From Bordetella parapertussis (GTDB taxonomy: Bacteria > Pseudomonadota > Gammaproteobacteria > Burkholderiales > Burkholderiaceae_B), in the NCBI GenBank assembly GCA_945911685.1, contig CAMEAW010000023.1:1-32256 (forward strand): 32,256 nucleotides of DNA, written 5' to 3'. Shown one piece after another: positions 8,699 to 16,491 of the stretch (position 1 is the first letter of the stretch; every line of letters begins with the position of its first letter). The notes beneath the pieces were generated by a model that was given only the letters and a program-made list of their open reading frames with translations, did not search any database and was not told where the DNA came from. The position numbers and the translations under genes were made by a program.

Positions 8699-9825
8699 GC
8701 CTTCTCTCCTTTGCTGCGTTGACTAAGTTTGCGCACCAAGCCCACAATACCTTGCGGTAAAAATATCGTCACCAGCACAAAAATCAAGCCCAGTGCGTAC
8801 AGCCAGAACTCTGGAAACACACTGGTGAACCAGGTCTTCAAGCCGTTGATGGTACCCGCGCCAATGATGGGTCCGATCAAGGTGCCCCGTCCACCGGTTG
8901 CCACCCAGATCACCATTTCGATTGAGTTCTCGGTCGACATCTCGCCGGGATTAATAATGCCAACTTGTGGCACGTACAGGGCGCCCGCCACGGCGCATAG
9001 CATTGCAGACAGAGTCCAGATAAATAATTTGAAGCCTAATGGTTCGTAGCCCAAGAAGCGCAGGCGACTTTCAGAATCGCGAATCGCGGTGAGGATCCGA
9101 CCGAGCTTGGATTGTGTGATGGCGCGGCCTAACACTAGCGCGCCGAGTAATGCCGCCAAGCTGACCCAGTACAGCACGGCGCGGGTGTTGGCCGACGTGA
9201 TGTCGAACCCAAGAATCTTTTTAAAGTCAGTAAAGCCGTTGTTGCCACCAAAGCCTGTTTCATTTCTAAAAAATAACAGCATCGCTGCAAACGTAAGCGC
9301 CTGCGTGATGATTGAAAAATACACGCCCTTGATGCGCGAACGAAACGCGAAGTACCCAAACAAAAAGGCGAGTAAGCCTGGCACGACTAGCATTAAAAAC
9401 ATCGCGTACCAAAAGTGCTCGGTAAACGACCAAAACCACGGGTAGGTTTTCCAGCTTAAAAAAGTCATGAAGTCGGGCACGATATCGGCAGATGCTTTGC
9501 CCGCACGCATCAAATACATGCCGTGGGCATAGCCGCCCAGTGCAAAAAATAAGCCGTGGCCTAAAGATAAAATGCCGGTGTAACCCCACACGAGATCGAG
9601 CGCGAGTGCGGCCATCGCGTAGCAAATGAATTTGCCGATCAATGCGATCGCAAACGAAGAAACGTGTAGCGGGTGCCCGACCGGAAACAGCAAGTTAAAC
9701 GCGGGCAAACAGGCAAACACCGCGACGACGATCGCGATCGCGGCCCAAGCCTTGGGCGAATATAAAGCGGTGGGCGCTGAGGATAAGGATATTGTGGCGG
9801 ATGGCGCCCTGGTGGCTACACTCAT
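8695..9825 (-). CDS. urtC: Urea ABC transporter permease UrtC
   Basis: UrtC is a LivM-type permease that with UrtB forms the inner-membrane channel. The 376-residue protein is highly hydrophobic, with about ten predicted helices. The family patterns ALDLVWGYTGILSLGHGLFFALGGY and IWVATGGRGTLIGPIIGA are visible; the second is the ATPase-coupling EAA-like region. It overlaps urtB by 4 bp at its start and urtD by 4 bp at its end, which fits a single co-translated transcript. An insert between helices near residues 110-135 (FMTFLSWKTYPWFWSF) is usual for UrtC. Confidence 0.95.
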   Translation of the reverse strand: MSVATRAPSATISLSSAPTALYSPKAWAAIAIVVAVFACLPAFNLLFPVGHPLHVSSFAIALIGKFICYAMAALALDLVWGYTGILSLGHGLFFALGGYAHGMYLMRAGKASADIVPDFMTFLSWKTYPWFWSFTEHFWYAMFLMLVVPGLLAFLFGYFAFRSRIKGVYFSIITQALTFAAMLLFFRNETGFGGNNGFTDFKKILGFDITSANTRAVLYWVSLAALLGALVLGRAITQSKLGRILTAIRDSESRLRFLGYEPLGFKLFIWTLSAMLCAVAGALYVPQVGIINPGEMSTENSIEMVIWVATGGRGTLIGPIIGAGTINGLKTWFTSVFPEFWLYALGLIFVLVTIFLPQGIVGLVRKLSQRSKGEKA

Positions 9826-11447
9826 TCTGCGCTTCTCCCTTTAGGTGCGAACAGACCCTGTGGGCGCTTTTGTACAAAGAGCACGATAAATAACAAAATC
9901 GCGATTTTGGCGATCACGGCTCCCCAGAAAGGTTCGATGATTTTATTCAAGGCGCCGAGCCCCATCGCGGCTACGACGGTGCCGGCCAGTTGACCGACGC
10001 CGCCCAGCACCACCACCATAAATGAATCGACAATGTAACCACGACCAAGGTCGGGCCCCACGTTGCTGAGCTGCGATAACGCTACGCCAGCCAGGCCAGC
10101 AATCCCAGAGCCCAGCCCAAAGGCCAGCATGTCGATGCGGCCGGTGGGTACGCCGACACAGTCTGCCATGCGGCGATTTTGCGTGATCGCGCGCACGAAG
10201 AGCCCCAGTCGCGTGTGGTTTAAGACCAACCACACCACGACCACCACACAGAGCGCGAAGCCAACAATCACGATACGGTTGTAGCTGAGCGACAGATTGC
10301 CCAAGATGGTCACGCCACCACTCATCCAGCTGGGGTTGGCAACCTCGACGTTTTGTGCGCCAAACAAGCTGCGTACAGATTGCATCAGGATCAAGCTAAT
10401 GCCCCAAGTCGCCAGCAAGGTTTCAAGCGGGCGACCATAGAGCCAGCGGATGACGGTGCGTTCAAGTGCCATCCCAACAAGTGCGGTGACGATAAAGGCA
10501 ACGGGCAAAGCGGCGACCACATACCAGTCGATGTAGGCGGGTAGCCATTGTTTAAACAGGCCCTGCACAAGGTACGTGGCGTAAGCACCAATCATTAAAA
10601 GCTCGCCGTGCGCCATGTTGATGACGCCCATCAAGCCAAAGGTGATCGCCAGACCAAGCGCTGCGAGCAATAGCACGCTACCCAGGCTGATCCCGAAGAA
10701 AATATTGCCGACCCAGCTGACAACGGTTTGATGCCATTCGATTTGAGCGATGGCGATCTTTGCTGCCGCGCGTACGTCTGCGTCAGACTCAGCGAAGGCG
10801 CCAGCGGTGTCGGGTGTGACCAGTGCTGTCAACAGAGGCTTGAAACTCGGATTTTTGCTATCGCCCAGCAGCGCCACAGCGCGGCGGCGCGTGGCGGCAT
10901 CGGTGCTTTTGAGTGACGCGCTTGCCAGTGCGATATTTAAGGCGCTTTTAATGGCGGAGTCTTGTTCATTTTCAAGCGCACGTTCGAGTAAGGGCGCGCG
11001 TGCCGGATCGGCTTCTTTCTGCAGGCGTTGTGCGGCCGCTAAGCGCACGGCGCGCTGGGGCGAAAATAGATCGGCGCTCACTAGCGCAGACTGCAAAGCG
11101 CTGCGCAAACGATTATTCAGGGTAAGTGCTTGGGCACCAGCAGGTGCTACAACCGCTTCACCGGTTGTAGGGTCGATTACCCTGCCGCCCTCCACCGACA
11201 ATAAAACTTTATTGTCAGAGGTAATCAGAACGTTACCCGCCCCCAACGCAGCCAATACTGCGGCTGCGCCAGGAGTGGTGAGTTGCCCCAACGCTGTAAT
11301 CGACTCGACCCGCTCGGCGTTGCTTTCGCCGGCCAAGCCCTTCAAGACTGAGGGTTCGACCAAGTCGGCGGCCAAACTGCAATGCAGCGGTAACGCAAGC
11401 AAAACAGTTAGCAGCCACCGTTTCAAGGAGGGGTAGATCAAAAACAT
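9822..11447 (-). CDS. urtB: Urea ABC transporter permease UrtB
   Basis: UrtB is the LivH-type permease. At 541 residues it is much longer than LivH (about 300), because a signal peptide (residues 1-27, ending LAA) and a periplasmic Ala-rich helical-repeat domain (about 28-235, HEAT-like, with repeats such as AVRLAAAQRLQKEADPARAP and ATRRRAVALLGDSKNP) precede the membrane part. This extension is known for UrtB. The channel region begins near residue 245 (GISLGSVLLLAALGLAITFGLMGV). The gene lies 26 bp after urtA and overlaps urtC by 4 bp. No clear Shine-Dalgarno precedes the ATG. Confidence 0.94.
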   Translation of the reverse strand: MFLIYPSLKRWLLTVLLALPLHCSLAADLVEPSVLKGLAGESNAERVESITALGQLTTPGAAAVLAALGAGNVLITSDNKVLLSVEGGRVIDPTTGEAVVAPAGAQALTLNNRLRSALQSALVSADLFSPQRAVRLAAAQRLQKEADPARAPLLERALENEQDSAIKSALNIALASASLKSTDAATRRRAVALLGDSKNPSFKPLLTALVTPDTAGAFAESDADVRAAAKIAIAQIEWHQTVVSWVGNIFFGISLGSVLLLAALGLAITFGLMGVINMAHGELLMIGAYATYLVQGLFKQWLPAYIDWYVVAALPVAFIVTALVGMALERTVIRWLYGRPLETLLATWGISLILMQSVRSLFGAQNVEVANPSWMSGGVTILGNLSLSYNRIVIVGFALCVVVVVWLVLNHTRLGLFVRAITQNRRMADCVGVPTGRIDMLAFGLGSGIAGLAGVALSQLSNVGPDLGRGYIVDSFMVVVLGGVGQLAGTVVAAMGLGALNKIIEPFWGAVIAKIAILLFIVLFVQKRPQGLFAPKGRSAE

Positions 11448-11473
11448 GTCGTTGCAATCTCATATTGAAAGTA

Positions 11474-12724
11474 TTACAGGCCTTGTTTGCCTTCGTTACC
11501 CGCTAAGAAGGGGCTCCAGGGCTGTGCGCGGATCGGGCCTTTGCTTTTCCAGACCACGTTGAACTGACCGTTCGCCTGAATTTCGCCGATATAAACCGGC
11601 TTATGCAGGTGATGATTGGTCTTGTCCATCATGATGGTGAAACCATCGGGTGCCGCAAACGTTTGGCCGCCCATCGCCGCAATCACTTTGTCGGTGTCGG
11701 TTGTTTTAGCGGCCTCGACGGCTTGCTTCCACATGTACATGCCGACGTACGTGGCTTCCATTGGGTCGTTGGTAACTGCAGTGGCAAAGTTAGGTAAGTT
11801 CTTGGCTTTTGCGTACGCTTTCCACTTGGCAACAAACTCAGTGTTCACTGGGTTCTTAATAGATTCAAAGTAGTTCCAGGCAGCAAGGTGGCCGACCAAA
11901 GGTTTGGTATCCACGCCACGTAGTTCTTCTTCGCCCACCGAGAACGCGATAACAGGCACGTCAGTGGCTTTCAGGCCGGCATTACCCAGTTCTTTGTAAA
12001 ACGGTACGTTTGAGTCGCCGTTGATGGTCGAGATCACAGCAGTTTTGCCACCGGCTGCAAATTTCTTGATGTCAGCAACGATGGTTTGGTAATCAGAGTG
12101 ACCAAACGGTGTGTATTTTTCGTCGATGTCGCTTTCTTTCACGCCCTTAGAAATCAAAAAGGCGCGCAAGATTTTGTTGGTTGTACGTGGGTACACATAG
12201 TCAGTGCCCAGCAATACAAAACGCTTGGCGCTGCCGCCGTCTGCGCTCATCAGGTATTCAACAGCTGGGATGGCTTGTTGGTTCGGTGCAGCACCGGTGT
12301 AGAACACGTTTTTCTCAAGCTCTTCGCCCTCGTATTGCACGGGGTAGAACAACAGGCTGTTCAACTCTTTAAATACGGGCAGTACTGATTTGCGCGACAC
12401 AGAGGTCCAGCAACCAAACACCACTGAGACTTTGTCTTGGGCAACGAGTTGACGTGCTTTTTCAGCAAACAAAGGCCAGTTTGAGGCTGGATCAACGATC
12501 ACAGCCTCGAGCTTTTTGCCTAAGACCCCGCCTTTGGCGTTGATTTCGTCGATGGTCATCAACGCGACGTCTTTCAACGCGGTTTCTGAAATGGCCATGG
12601 TGCCTGAAAGCGAGTGCAAGATCCCGACTTTGATGGTGTCTTGCGCCAAAGCTGTACCTGCAAAACCTGTCATGGCTAACAGGCTGGCAGCGGTCAGCTG
12701 CTTAAGAACTAATCTGCGTTTCAT
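11474..12724 (-). CDS. urtA: Urea ABC transporter substrate-binding protein UrtA
   Basis: UrtA is the periplasmic receptor of the urea importer (LivJ/AmiC fold), about 416 residues. The N-terminus KRRLVLKQ plus a hydrophobic run ending TALAQ resembles a Tat-type signal peptide. Family marks are DTIKVGILHSLSGTMAISE, VFGCWTSVSRKSVLPVFKE and LFYPVQYEGEE; the last two are typical of UrtA rather than of amino-acid receptors. Two ATGs are adjacent (12727 and 12724). AGGAGT at 12736-12731 is 4 bases from the first and 7 from the second, so I chose the second. First gene of urtABCDE, with a sigma-54 type promoter upstream. Confidence 0.95.
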   Translation of the reverse strand: MKRRLVLKQLTAASLLAMTGFAGTALAQDTIKVGILHSLSGTMAISETALKDVALMTIDEINAKGGVLGKKLEAVIVDPASNWPLFAEKARQLVAQDKVSVVFGCWTSVSRKSVLPVFKELNSLLFYPVQYEGEELEKNVFYTGAAPNQQAIPAVEYLMSADGGSAKRFVLLGTDYVYPRTTNKILRAFLISKGVKESDIDEKYTPFGHSDYQTIVADIKKFAAGGKTAVISTINGDSNVPFYKELGNAGLKATDVPVIAFSVGEEELRGVDTKPLVGHLAAWNYFESIKNPVNTEFVAKWKAYAKAKNLPNFATAVTNDPMEATYVGMYMWKQAVEAAKTTDTDKVIAAMGGQTFAAPDGFTIMMDKTNHHLHKPVYIGEIQANGQFNVVWKSKGPIRAQPWSPFLAGNEGKQGL

Positions 12725-12730
12725 CATTAA

Positions 12731-12736
12731 ACTCCT
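12731..12736 (-). promoter_or_regulatory. urtA ribosome binding site
   Basis: Minus-strand AGGAGT precedes ATGATG. The spacing (4 bases to the first ATG, 7 to the second) favours the second ATG, at 12724, as the start of urtA. Confidence 0.75.
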
Positions 12737-12773
12737 GAGTCGATCATTATTCGGCGGTGCCGGTCCGAGGGCC

Positions 12774-12802
12774 GCATAGCTTTTTTGACTTAAGGGCTAT
12801 GC
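12774..12802 (-). other. Hairpin near the 5' end of the urtA leader
   Basis: GCATAGC and GCTATGC form a perfect 7-bp inverted repeat around a 15-base loop. If the sigma-54 promoter starts transcription near 12805, the hairpin begins about three bases into the mRNA. It could protect the 5' end or influence urtA translation. A chance repeat is possible. Confidence 0.4.
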
Positions 12803-12815
12803 TTGACAGAGTAAA

Positions 12816-12831
12816 AGCAAAAGTTGTGCCA
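12816..12831 (-). promoter_or_regulatory. Sigma-54 (-24/-12) promoter of urtABCDE
   Basis: The minus strand reads TGGCACAACTTTTGCT, which matches the RpoN consensus TGGCACG-N4-TTGCW at every position but one (A for G at position 7). The GG and GC are 10 bp apart, as needed. Transcription is predicted near 12805, giving a leader of about 80 bases to urtA. Two NtrC-like dyads lie about 196 and 245 bp upstream of that start. Sigma-54 control of urea uptake fits nitrogen-limitation regulation. Confidence 0.85.
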
Positions 12832-12993
12832 GCTTCTTGATGGCGCGGATGTTTTGGCAAGAGTCGCTAGCGGATTGCACTAGACGGGTAGGGCGCGGCC
12901 CAATGTTTGGACAAGAGATGAAGTCTTGCCATCACAGCATTGCTTAGGTTCTGAATCAGGGTTCGGGTTCATCACATAAAGCGGAGGTGTTGC

Positions 12994-13008
12994 GCACACT
13001 TTCAGTGC
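12994..13008. promoter_or_regulatory. NtrC-like enhancer site 1 upstream of urtA
   Basis: The dyad is GCACACTTTCAGTGC, that is GCAC-N7-GTGC, the same layout as the NtrC consensus GCACC-N5-GGTGC. Its centre is about 196 bp upstream of the predicted sigma-54 start, within the usual enhancer range. Confidence 0.55.
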
Positions 13009-13042
13009 GGGTCCCCAGTTCGGTGCCCCAAACTAAAGACAC

Positions 13043-13057
13043 GCACTCAACGGGTGC
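13043..13057. promoter_or_regulatory. NtrC-like enhancer site 2 upstream of urtA
   Basis: GCACTCAACGGGTGC reads GCACT-N5-GGTGC, close to the NtrC consensus GCACC-N5-GGTGC. Its centre is 49 bp from that of site 1. A pair of sites on the urtA side of the intergenic region supports binding by an NtrC oligomer. Confidence 0.65.
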
Positions 13058-13149
13058 ATCCTTCGCTTCGTTGGTCCGTTGTCGTAAGATGTACTGAGCA
13101 CTGACTACCGTGTAAGCCATTCAACCTTAAGATTTTTTTGCGACTCACA

Positions 13150-13905
13150 ATGAGCACCTCTTCAAATTCAGACCACACTAGCGCCCAAGACCACAACGCG
13201 TTGACCGATACGATGGCCCAGCGCATCAGTCGGATTCAGTCACGGATGGCTGACGCGTGTGCACGGGTGGGGCGCGACCCTGCCGAGGTTGCCTTATTAC
13301 CCGTGAGCAAAACGTTTGACTCCAATGCGATCCGCGAGGCCCTGACGTTGGGTTTCACTCGGTTTGGCGAAAACCGCATGCAAGAGGTCGCACAAAAGGC
13401 GCCGCTGCTAGCAGACTGTCCTGTTCATTGGGTTGTGATTGGGAGCCTGCAAACAAACAAGGCCAAAGAGGTGGCACGCTATGCCAGCGAGTTGCAGTCA
13501 CTTGATCGGCTTGAGCTAGCCGAGGCGCTTGAGCGGCGGTTGCAGCTCGAGGGCCGCAGCTTAGACGTGCTGGTGCAAGTTAAAACTTCTACCGAAGACA
13601 CTAAGTCGGGATTAGAGCCCGCAGAGCTTGTGTCTTTTTTACGGCAAATGTCTCAATACCCAAGCTTGCACGTCAAAGGCCTGATGACGATGGCCGTGCT
13701 CTCAGACGACCCTATCGCTGTACGCAAGTGTTTTTCACAGTTACGCCAGCTGCGCGATCAAGCCCTGCAAGAGGGCATCGCAGGGATTTCGCTTGAGCGC
13801 CTGTCGATGGGGATGAGCGGGGACTTTGAACTGGCGATTGAAGAAGGCTCAACCGAAATCCGGGTGGGGTCTGCGATCTTTGGTAGCCGCGCAGCCCCAG
13901 CCTGA
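13150..13905 (+). CDS. yggS: YggS/PROSC-family PLP homeostasis protein
   Basis: This cytoplasmic protein binds pyridoxal 5'-phosphate and helps buffer free PLP and amino-acid pools; it has no known catalytic activity. The fold is the alanine-racemase-like TIM barrel. The PLP lysine is K54 in LLPVSKTF (ATG 13150 numbering), and FGENRMQEVAQKAPLL, HWVVIGSLQTNKAK, LMTMAVLSDD and LSMGMSGDFELAIEEGSTEIRVGSAIFG are family blocks. A TTG at 13138 would extend it by four residues; the ATG at 13213 (MAQRIS) would remove a poorly conserved Ser/His/Asp-rich tail and is a real alternative. It is divergent from urtA across about 420 bp that hold the urt control sites. Confidence 0.93.
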   Translation: MSTSSNSDHTSAQDHNALTDTMAQRISRIQSRMADACARVGRDPAEVALLPVSKTFDSNAIREALTLGFTRFGENRMQEVAQKAPLLADCPVHWVVIGSLQTNKAKEVARYASELQSLDRLELAEALERRLQLEGRSLDVLVQVKTSTEDTKSGLEPAELVSFLRQMSQYPSLHVKGLMTMAVLSDDPIAVRKCFSQLRQLRDQALQEGIAGISLERLSMGMSGDFELAIEEGSTEIRVGSAIFGSRAAPA

Positions 13906-13921
13906 GGGCTGTATCGCTGCG

Positions 13922-13947
13922 CTGAGTGCCTAGTATTTAGCACTCAG
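13922..13947. terminator. Hairpin between yggS and pcuAC
   Basis: CTGAGTGC (13922-13929) and GCACTCAG (13940-13947) form a perfect 8-bp stem with a 10-base loop. It lies between convergent genes, so a shared terminator is plausible, but no T-tract follows on either strand. Confidence 0.45.
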
Positions 13948-13955
13948 TAAGATTA

Positions 13956-13997
13956 CTTAGCGCTTAGCGCTTAGTGCTTCATGCTTAGTGCTTCATC
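13956..13997. repeat. Six tandem heptamers at the pcuAC stop codon
   Basis: The + strand reads CTTAGCG, CTTAGCG, CTTAGTG, CTTCATG, CTTAGTG, CTTCATC without gaps. The last two units encode the end of pcuAC (Met-Lys-His-stop on the minus strand). The preceding two repeat that same 14-base block just beyond the stop. Confidence 0.8.
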
Positions 13998-14500
13998 CCG
14001 CCGTGGCCTTGCTCGCCAGCGCTGCCCGGGTTGAAGGTCGAGGGCTTGACGGTAAAGTTGACACGTACTTCGCCAGCTTTTTCAAACTTTAAGACAACGG
14101 GTATCAAGTCGCCTTGTTTAAACGGCCCAGTCAATTGCAAGAACATCAGGTGAAAGCCGCCAGGCGCAAGTTTGGCTGAGCCTTTGGCGGGGATGTCGAT
14201 GCCCTGTACTTGGCGCATTTTGGCGACGCCATTCTCGGTAAGGACAGTATGCAGTTCGAGGCGCGTTGATGCTTCAGATTGCGCTGACACTAAGCGATCG
14301 CTTGTGCCAGAGGGATTGTTAATCTGCATATAGCCTGCACCGTTGGTTTGACCCGGTACAGAGCCTCGCACCCATAAGTCGTTGATTTCAAGGGGGCCCG
14401 CGTTGAAGTCAGCGGCATGCGCCAGCGTGAGCGCTGCGGCGCTGAATGTTAGGACAGCGACCAAGCGTGCGAGCTGACTCAAAGTGTGACGAATAGTCAT
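13985..14500 (-). CDS. PCuAC-family periplasmic copper chaperone
   Basis: PCuAC proteins carry Cu(I) in the periplasm and deliver it to the CuA site of cytochrome c oxidase. The 171-residue protein has a signal peptide (residues 1-29, ending LAHA) and the full signature H-X10-M-X21-H-X-M at H84, M95, H117 and M119. The C-terminal tail GEQGHGGMKH adds more copper-binding residues. It sits 128 bp after azurin on the same strand, so the pair forms a small copper-protein cluster. The stop codon lies in a heptamer repeat, so tail length may vary between strains. Confidence 0.93.
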   Translation of the reverse strand: MTIRHTLSQLARLVAVLTFSAAALTLAHAADFNAGPLEINDLWVRGSVPGQTNGAGYMQINNPSGTSDRLVSAQSEASTRLELHTVLTENGVAKMRQVQGIDIPAKGSAKLAPGGFHLMFLQLTGPFKQGDLIPVVLKFEKAGEVRVNFTVKPSTFNPGSAGEQGHGGMKH

Positions 14501-14628
14501 AATAAAGAACCTAAATTTAGTGGTGTCTGATTTTACGGCCTTTTGGTCCCGAGCCTAACACCAAGCCATCAAACCCGAAACGCGCCACGAGAAGCCGCGC
14601 GCAAAGAACTCTGGCTGAGTAGGTTGCG

Positions 14629-15117
14629 CTACTGAACGCTCAGCGTGCCGCGCATAATGGGCGAATGGCCTGCAAAGGTACATAAAAAAACATACGGCTC
14701 GCCGGCTTTCAGTTGTGCAACAGCAAACGTCACAGAAGTCGTTTCGCCCGCGCCGATCAACTTAGTGTGCGCAATGACGCGCTTATCATTTTGGTCAACA
14801 TGATGGACGTCAGCGCCCGCGAGCATGCCGGTACGTGCTACCCCATCGAGATCACTTTTTTTTGTCAACACCCAATTGTGTGACATGGCCAAAGGTGGCA
14901 GATGGCCGGTGTGCGTCAGCTTAACGGTGAAGTCTTTACATTGAGCCGGCACCACAATATGCGCAGGTAAAAAACGTAAGGCGTCATCCGTTTGAAGGGT
15001 GATGTTGCAATCAAGCGCCTGTGCAACGCCTGCAGTCGCGCCCAGTAAAAAGGCCGAAGTGAAGCCCACGCATACTAAGCTGCGCAGGCGGTTCAAGCGT
15101 TGATGTTGCTGATGCAT
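14629..15117 (-). CDS. azu: Azurin (type 1 copper protein)
   Basis: Azurin is a periplasmic blue copper electron carrier, linked to denitrification and respiratory chains. The 162-residue precursor has a signal peptide ending near AQA (residue 35). The copper ligands are H80 (SHNW), C146 (LCTF), H151 (AGH) and M155, and C37-C60 form the usual disulfide. The blocks TVKLTHTGHLP and RVIAHTKLIGAGETTSVTF are diagnostic. The gene begins 15 bp after dprA on the same strand, so it may be co-transcribed or have a promoter inside dprA. No clear FNR box was found upstream. Confidence 0.96.
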   Translation of the reverse strand: MHQQHQRLNRLRSLVCVGFTSAFLLGATAGVAQALDCNITLQTDDALRFLPAHIVVPAQCKDFTVKLTHTGHLPPLAMSHNWVLTKKSDLDGVARTGMLAGADVHHVDQNDKRVIAHTKLIGAGETTSVTFAVAQLKAGEPYVFLCTFAGHSPIMRGTLSVQ

Positions 15118-15132
15118 AGTGTGGTGACTCGT

Positions 15133-16275
15133 TTAGCTGACCGATTGCGTAGGGGTACGCACAAACTGACCGTGACCTCGACGTGCAATGTGACCCTCGA
15201 GTTCAAGGGTAAAGAGTTCAACTTGTAATTGCGCAGGCGCTAAACCGGTGCGACGTTGCAATTGATCCTCAGTGATAGGATCGTAGCCGATTGCGTGCCA
15301 AGTGGGTGAGTTTGGCGTCGGTTGCGAGGTTGTGTAGGCCAAGCCTTTGGCTACCTTGTGTGTACGATTTGCGCGAGGTTGTAATTCGGCCAAGATATCT
15401 GCGCCCGACTCAACAAGTTTGGCGCCTTGTTTGATCAGCGCATGGGGGCCACGCGCAAGCGGCGAGTGAATCGACCCCGGGATGGCAAAGACCTCGCGCC
15501 CCATGTCAACCGCGAGCCGGGCGGTAATTAGCGAGCCGCTTTTGAGCGCCGCCTCAACCACCACCACCCCAAGGCTTAGCCCTGCCACAATGCGGTTACG
15601 CTTTGGAAAATGTGCCGCAAGTGCTGGGCGACCCAACTCAAACTCAGACAAAATTAAACCGTCTGCCGACAAAATATCTTCGGCAAGCGAGCGATGTGAG
15701 GCGGGATAAATAATATCGGCGCCTGTTCCTAATACGGCAATGGTGCCGCCGTGCTCTGGACCCGCCTCAAGCGCCCCTCGATGTGCCGCTGCGTCGATAC
15801 CGTGCGCCAGGCCACTGACGATGGCAAACCCTTGTTGCGCCAGATACCTGGCAAAGGCGTGTGCGTGGTCTACACCATCAGCCGTGGCGTTACGCGCACC
15901 CACCAGCGCGAGTGCATCCTGTTCAAGCCGACGCAAGGCACCGCGGGCGTAAAGCACCAGCGGTGCATCGGGCATTTGCCGTAAGCGCTCTGGGTAAAGA
16001 GGATGGGCGGGGGTGATGAGCGCGTGGCTGGGTTCCTGTGACCAGCGCAGCGCGCGCTCAATGTAGTGGGCTGTATCTGGGCTTAAGGGTTGTACCAGTT
16101 GAGTGGCCAAAGGCGCAGAAAGGATGGCACGCAGGGTCGCGTACGACGCTTGGTACAGCGCGCGTGGGTCGTCAAACGCTTGTAATAGTCGTTGGGCATG
16201 TATCGCCCCAATGCCAGGTTGCAGGCTTAAACGCAGCCACGCGGCAAGCGCGTCGTCGGATAGAGTATTTTGCAT
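15133..16275 (-). CDS. dprA: DNA processing protein DprA
   Basis: DprA protects incoming single-stranded DNA and loads RecA during natural transformation. About 380 residues from ATG 16275. An N-terminal helix-hairpin region (LQPGIGAIHAQRLLQAF) precedes the Rossmann-like core: VGARNATADG, GFAIVSGLAHGIDAAAHRGAL, TIAVLGTGADIIYP, HFPKRNRIVAGLS and EAALKSGSLITARLA. A C-terminal winged-helix domain follows near the end (ITEDQLQRRTGLAPAQLQVELFTLELEGHI). A TTG at 16338 would add 21 residues, but family members usually start close to the AWLRL segment, so I chose 16275. In many proteobacteria dprA is divergent from def; here about 7 kb separate them. Confidence 0.94.
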   Translation of the reverse strand: MQNTLSDDALAAWLRLSLQPGIGAIHAQRLLQAFDDPRALYQASYATLRAILSAPLATQLVQPLSPDTAHYIERALRWSQEPSHALITPAHPLYPERLRQMPDAPLVLYARGALRRLEQDALALVGARNATADGVDHAHAFARYLAQQGFAIVSGLAHGIDAAAHRGALEAGPEHGGTIAVLGTGADIIYPASHRSLAEDILSADGLILSEFELGRPALAAHFPKRNRIVAGLSLGVVVVEAALKSGSLITARLAVDMGREVFAIPGSIHSPLARGPHALIKQGAKLVESGADILAELQPRANRTHKVAKGLAYTTSQPTPNSPTWHAIGYDPITEDQLQRRTGLAPAQLQVELFTLELEGHIARRGHGQFVRTPTQSVS

Positions 16276-16406
16276 GGCGGCGAGTTTGACACGAACCGCG
16301 TTGCGCAACCAAGCTGCGGTAGGATCAAAATATCCCAAACGAGGCGAATGATGATTTTTAACCGAACGCGGAGGCAGTCGCGGTATCGTCTTTTAACCAA
16401 AAGCTG

Positions 16407-16440
16407 CGGACATTCTTCCCGTCCAGAGGAAGAATGTCCG
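16407..16440 (-). terminator. Strong hairpin after the hyu-cluster Bug gene
   Basis: CGGACATTCTTCC (16407-16419) and GGAAGAATGTCCG (16428-16440) form a perfect 13-bp stem with an 8-base loop. Reading minus, it lies about 50 bases past the Bug stop and is followed by GCAGCTTTTGG, a short imperfect U-run. It probably ends the hyu operon before dprA. Confidence 0.65.
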
Positions 16441-16491
16441 TAACTATTACTCGCAAGCCCTGTCGCGTCTTGCCGCGTTGGTCATCAGACT

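Noticed and set aside
10750..11436. A 228-codon open frame on the + strand
   Set aside because: It lies wholly antisense to urtB, is Ala/Ser-rich with no domain, and follows from the codon bias of the Ala-rich UrtB region.
12832..13149. A small gene between urtA and yggS
   Set aside because: No frame with a plausible start, ribosome binding site or recognisable product; the region is explained by control sites.
13472..13487. TGGCACG in yggS as a second sigma-54 promoter
   Set aside because: The -12 part reads GCCAG instead of TTGC, and it lies inside yggS.
16407..16440. The 13-bp hairpin as an insertion-sequence end
   Set aside because: No transposase or second copy in the window; its position and the short U-run fit a terminator.
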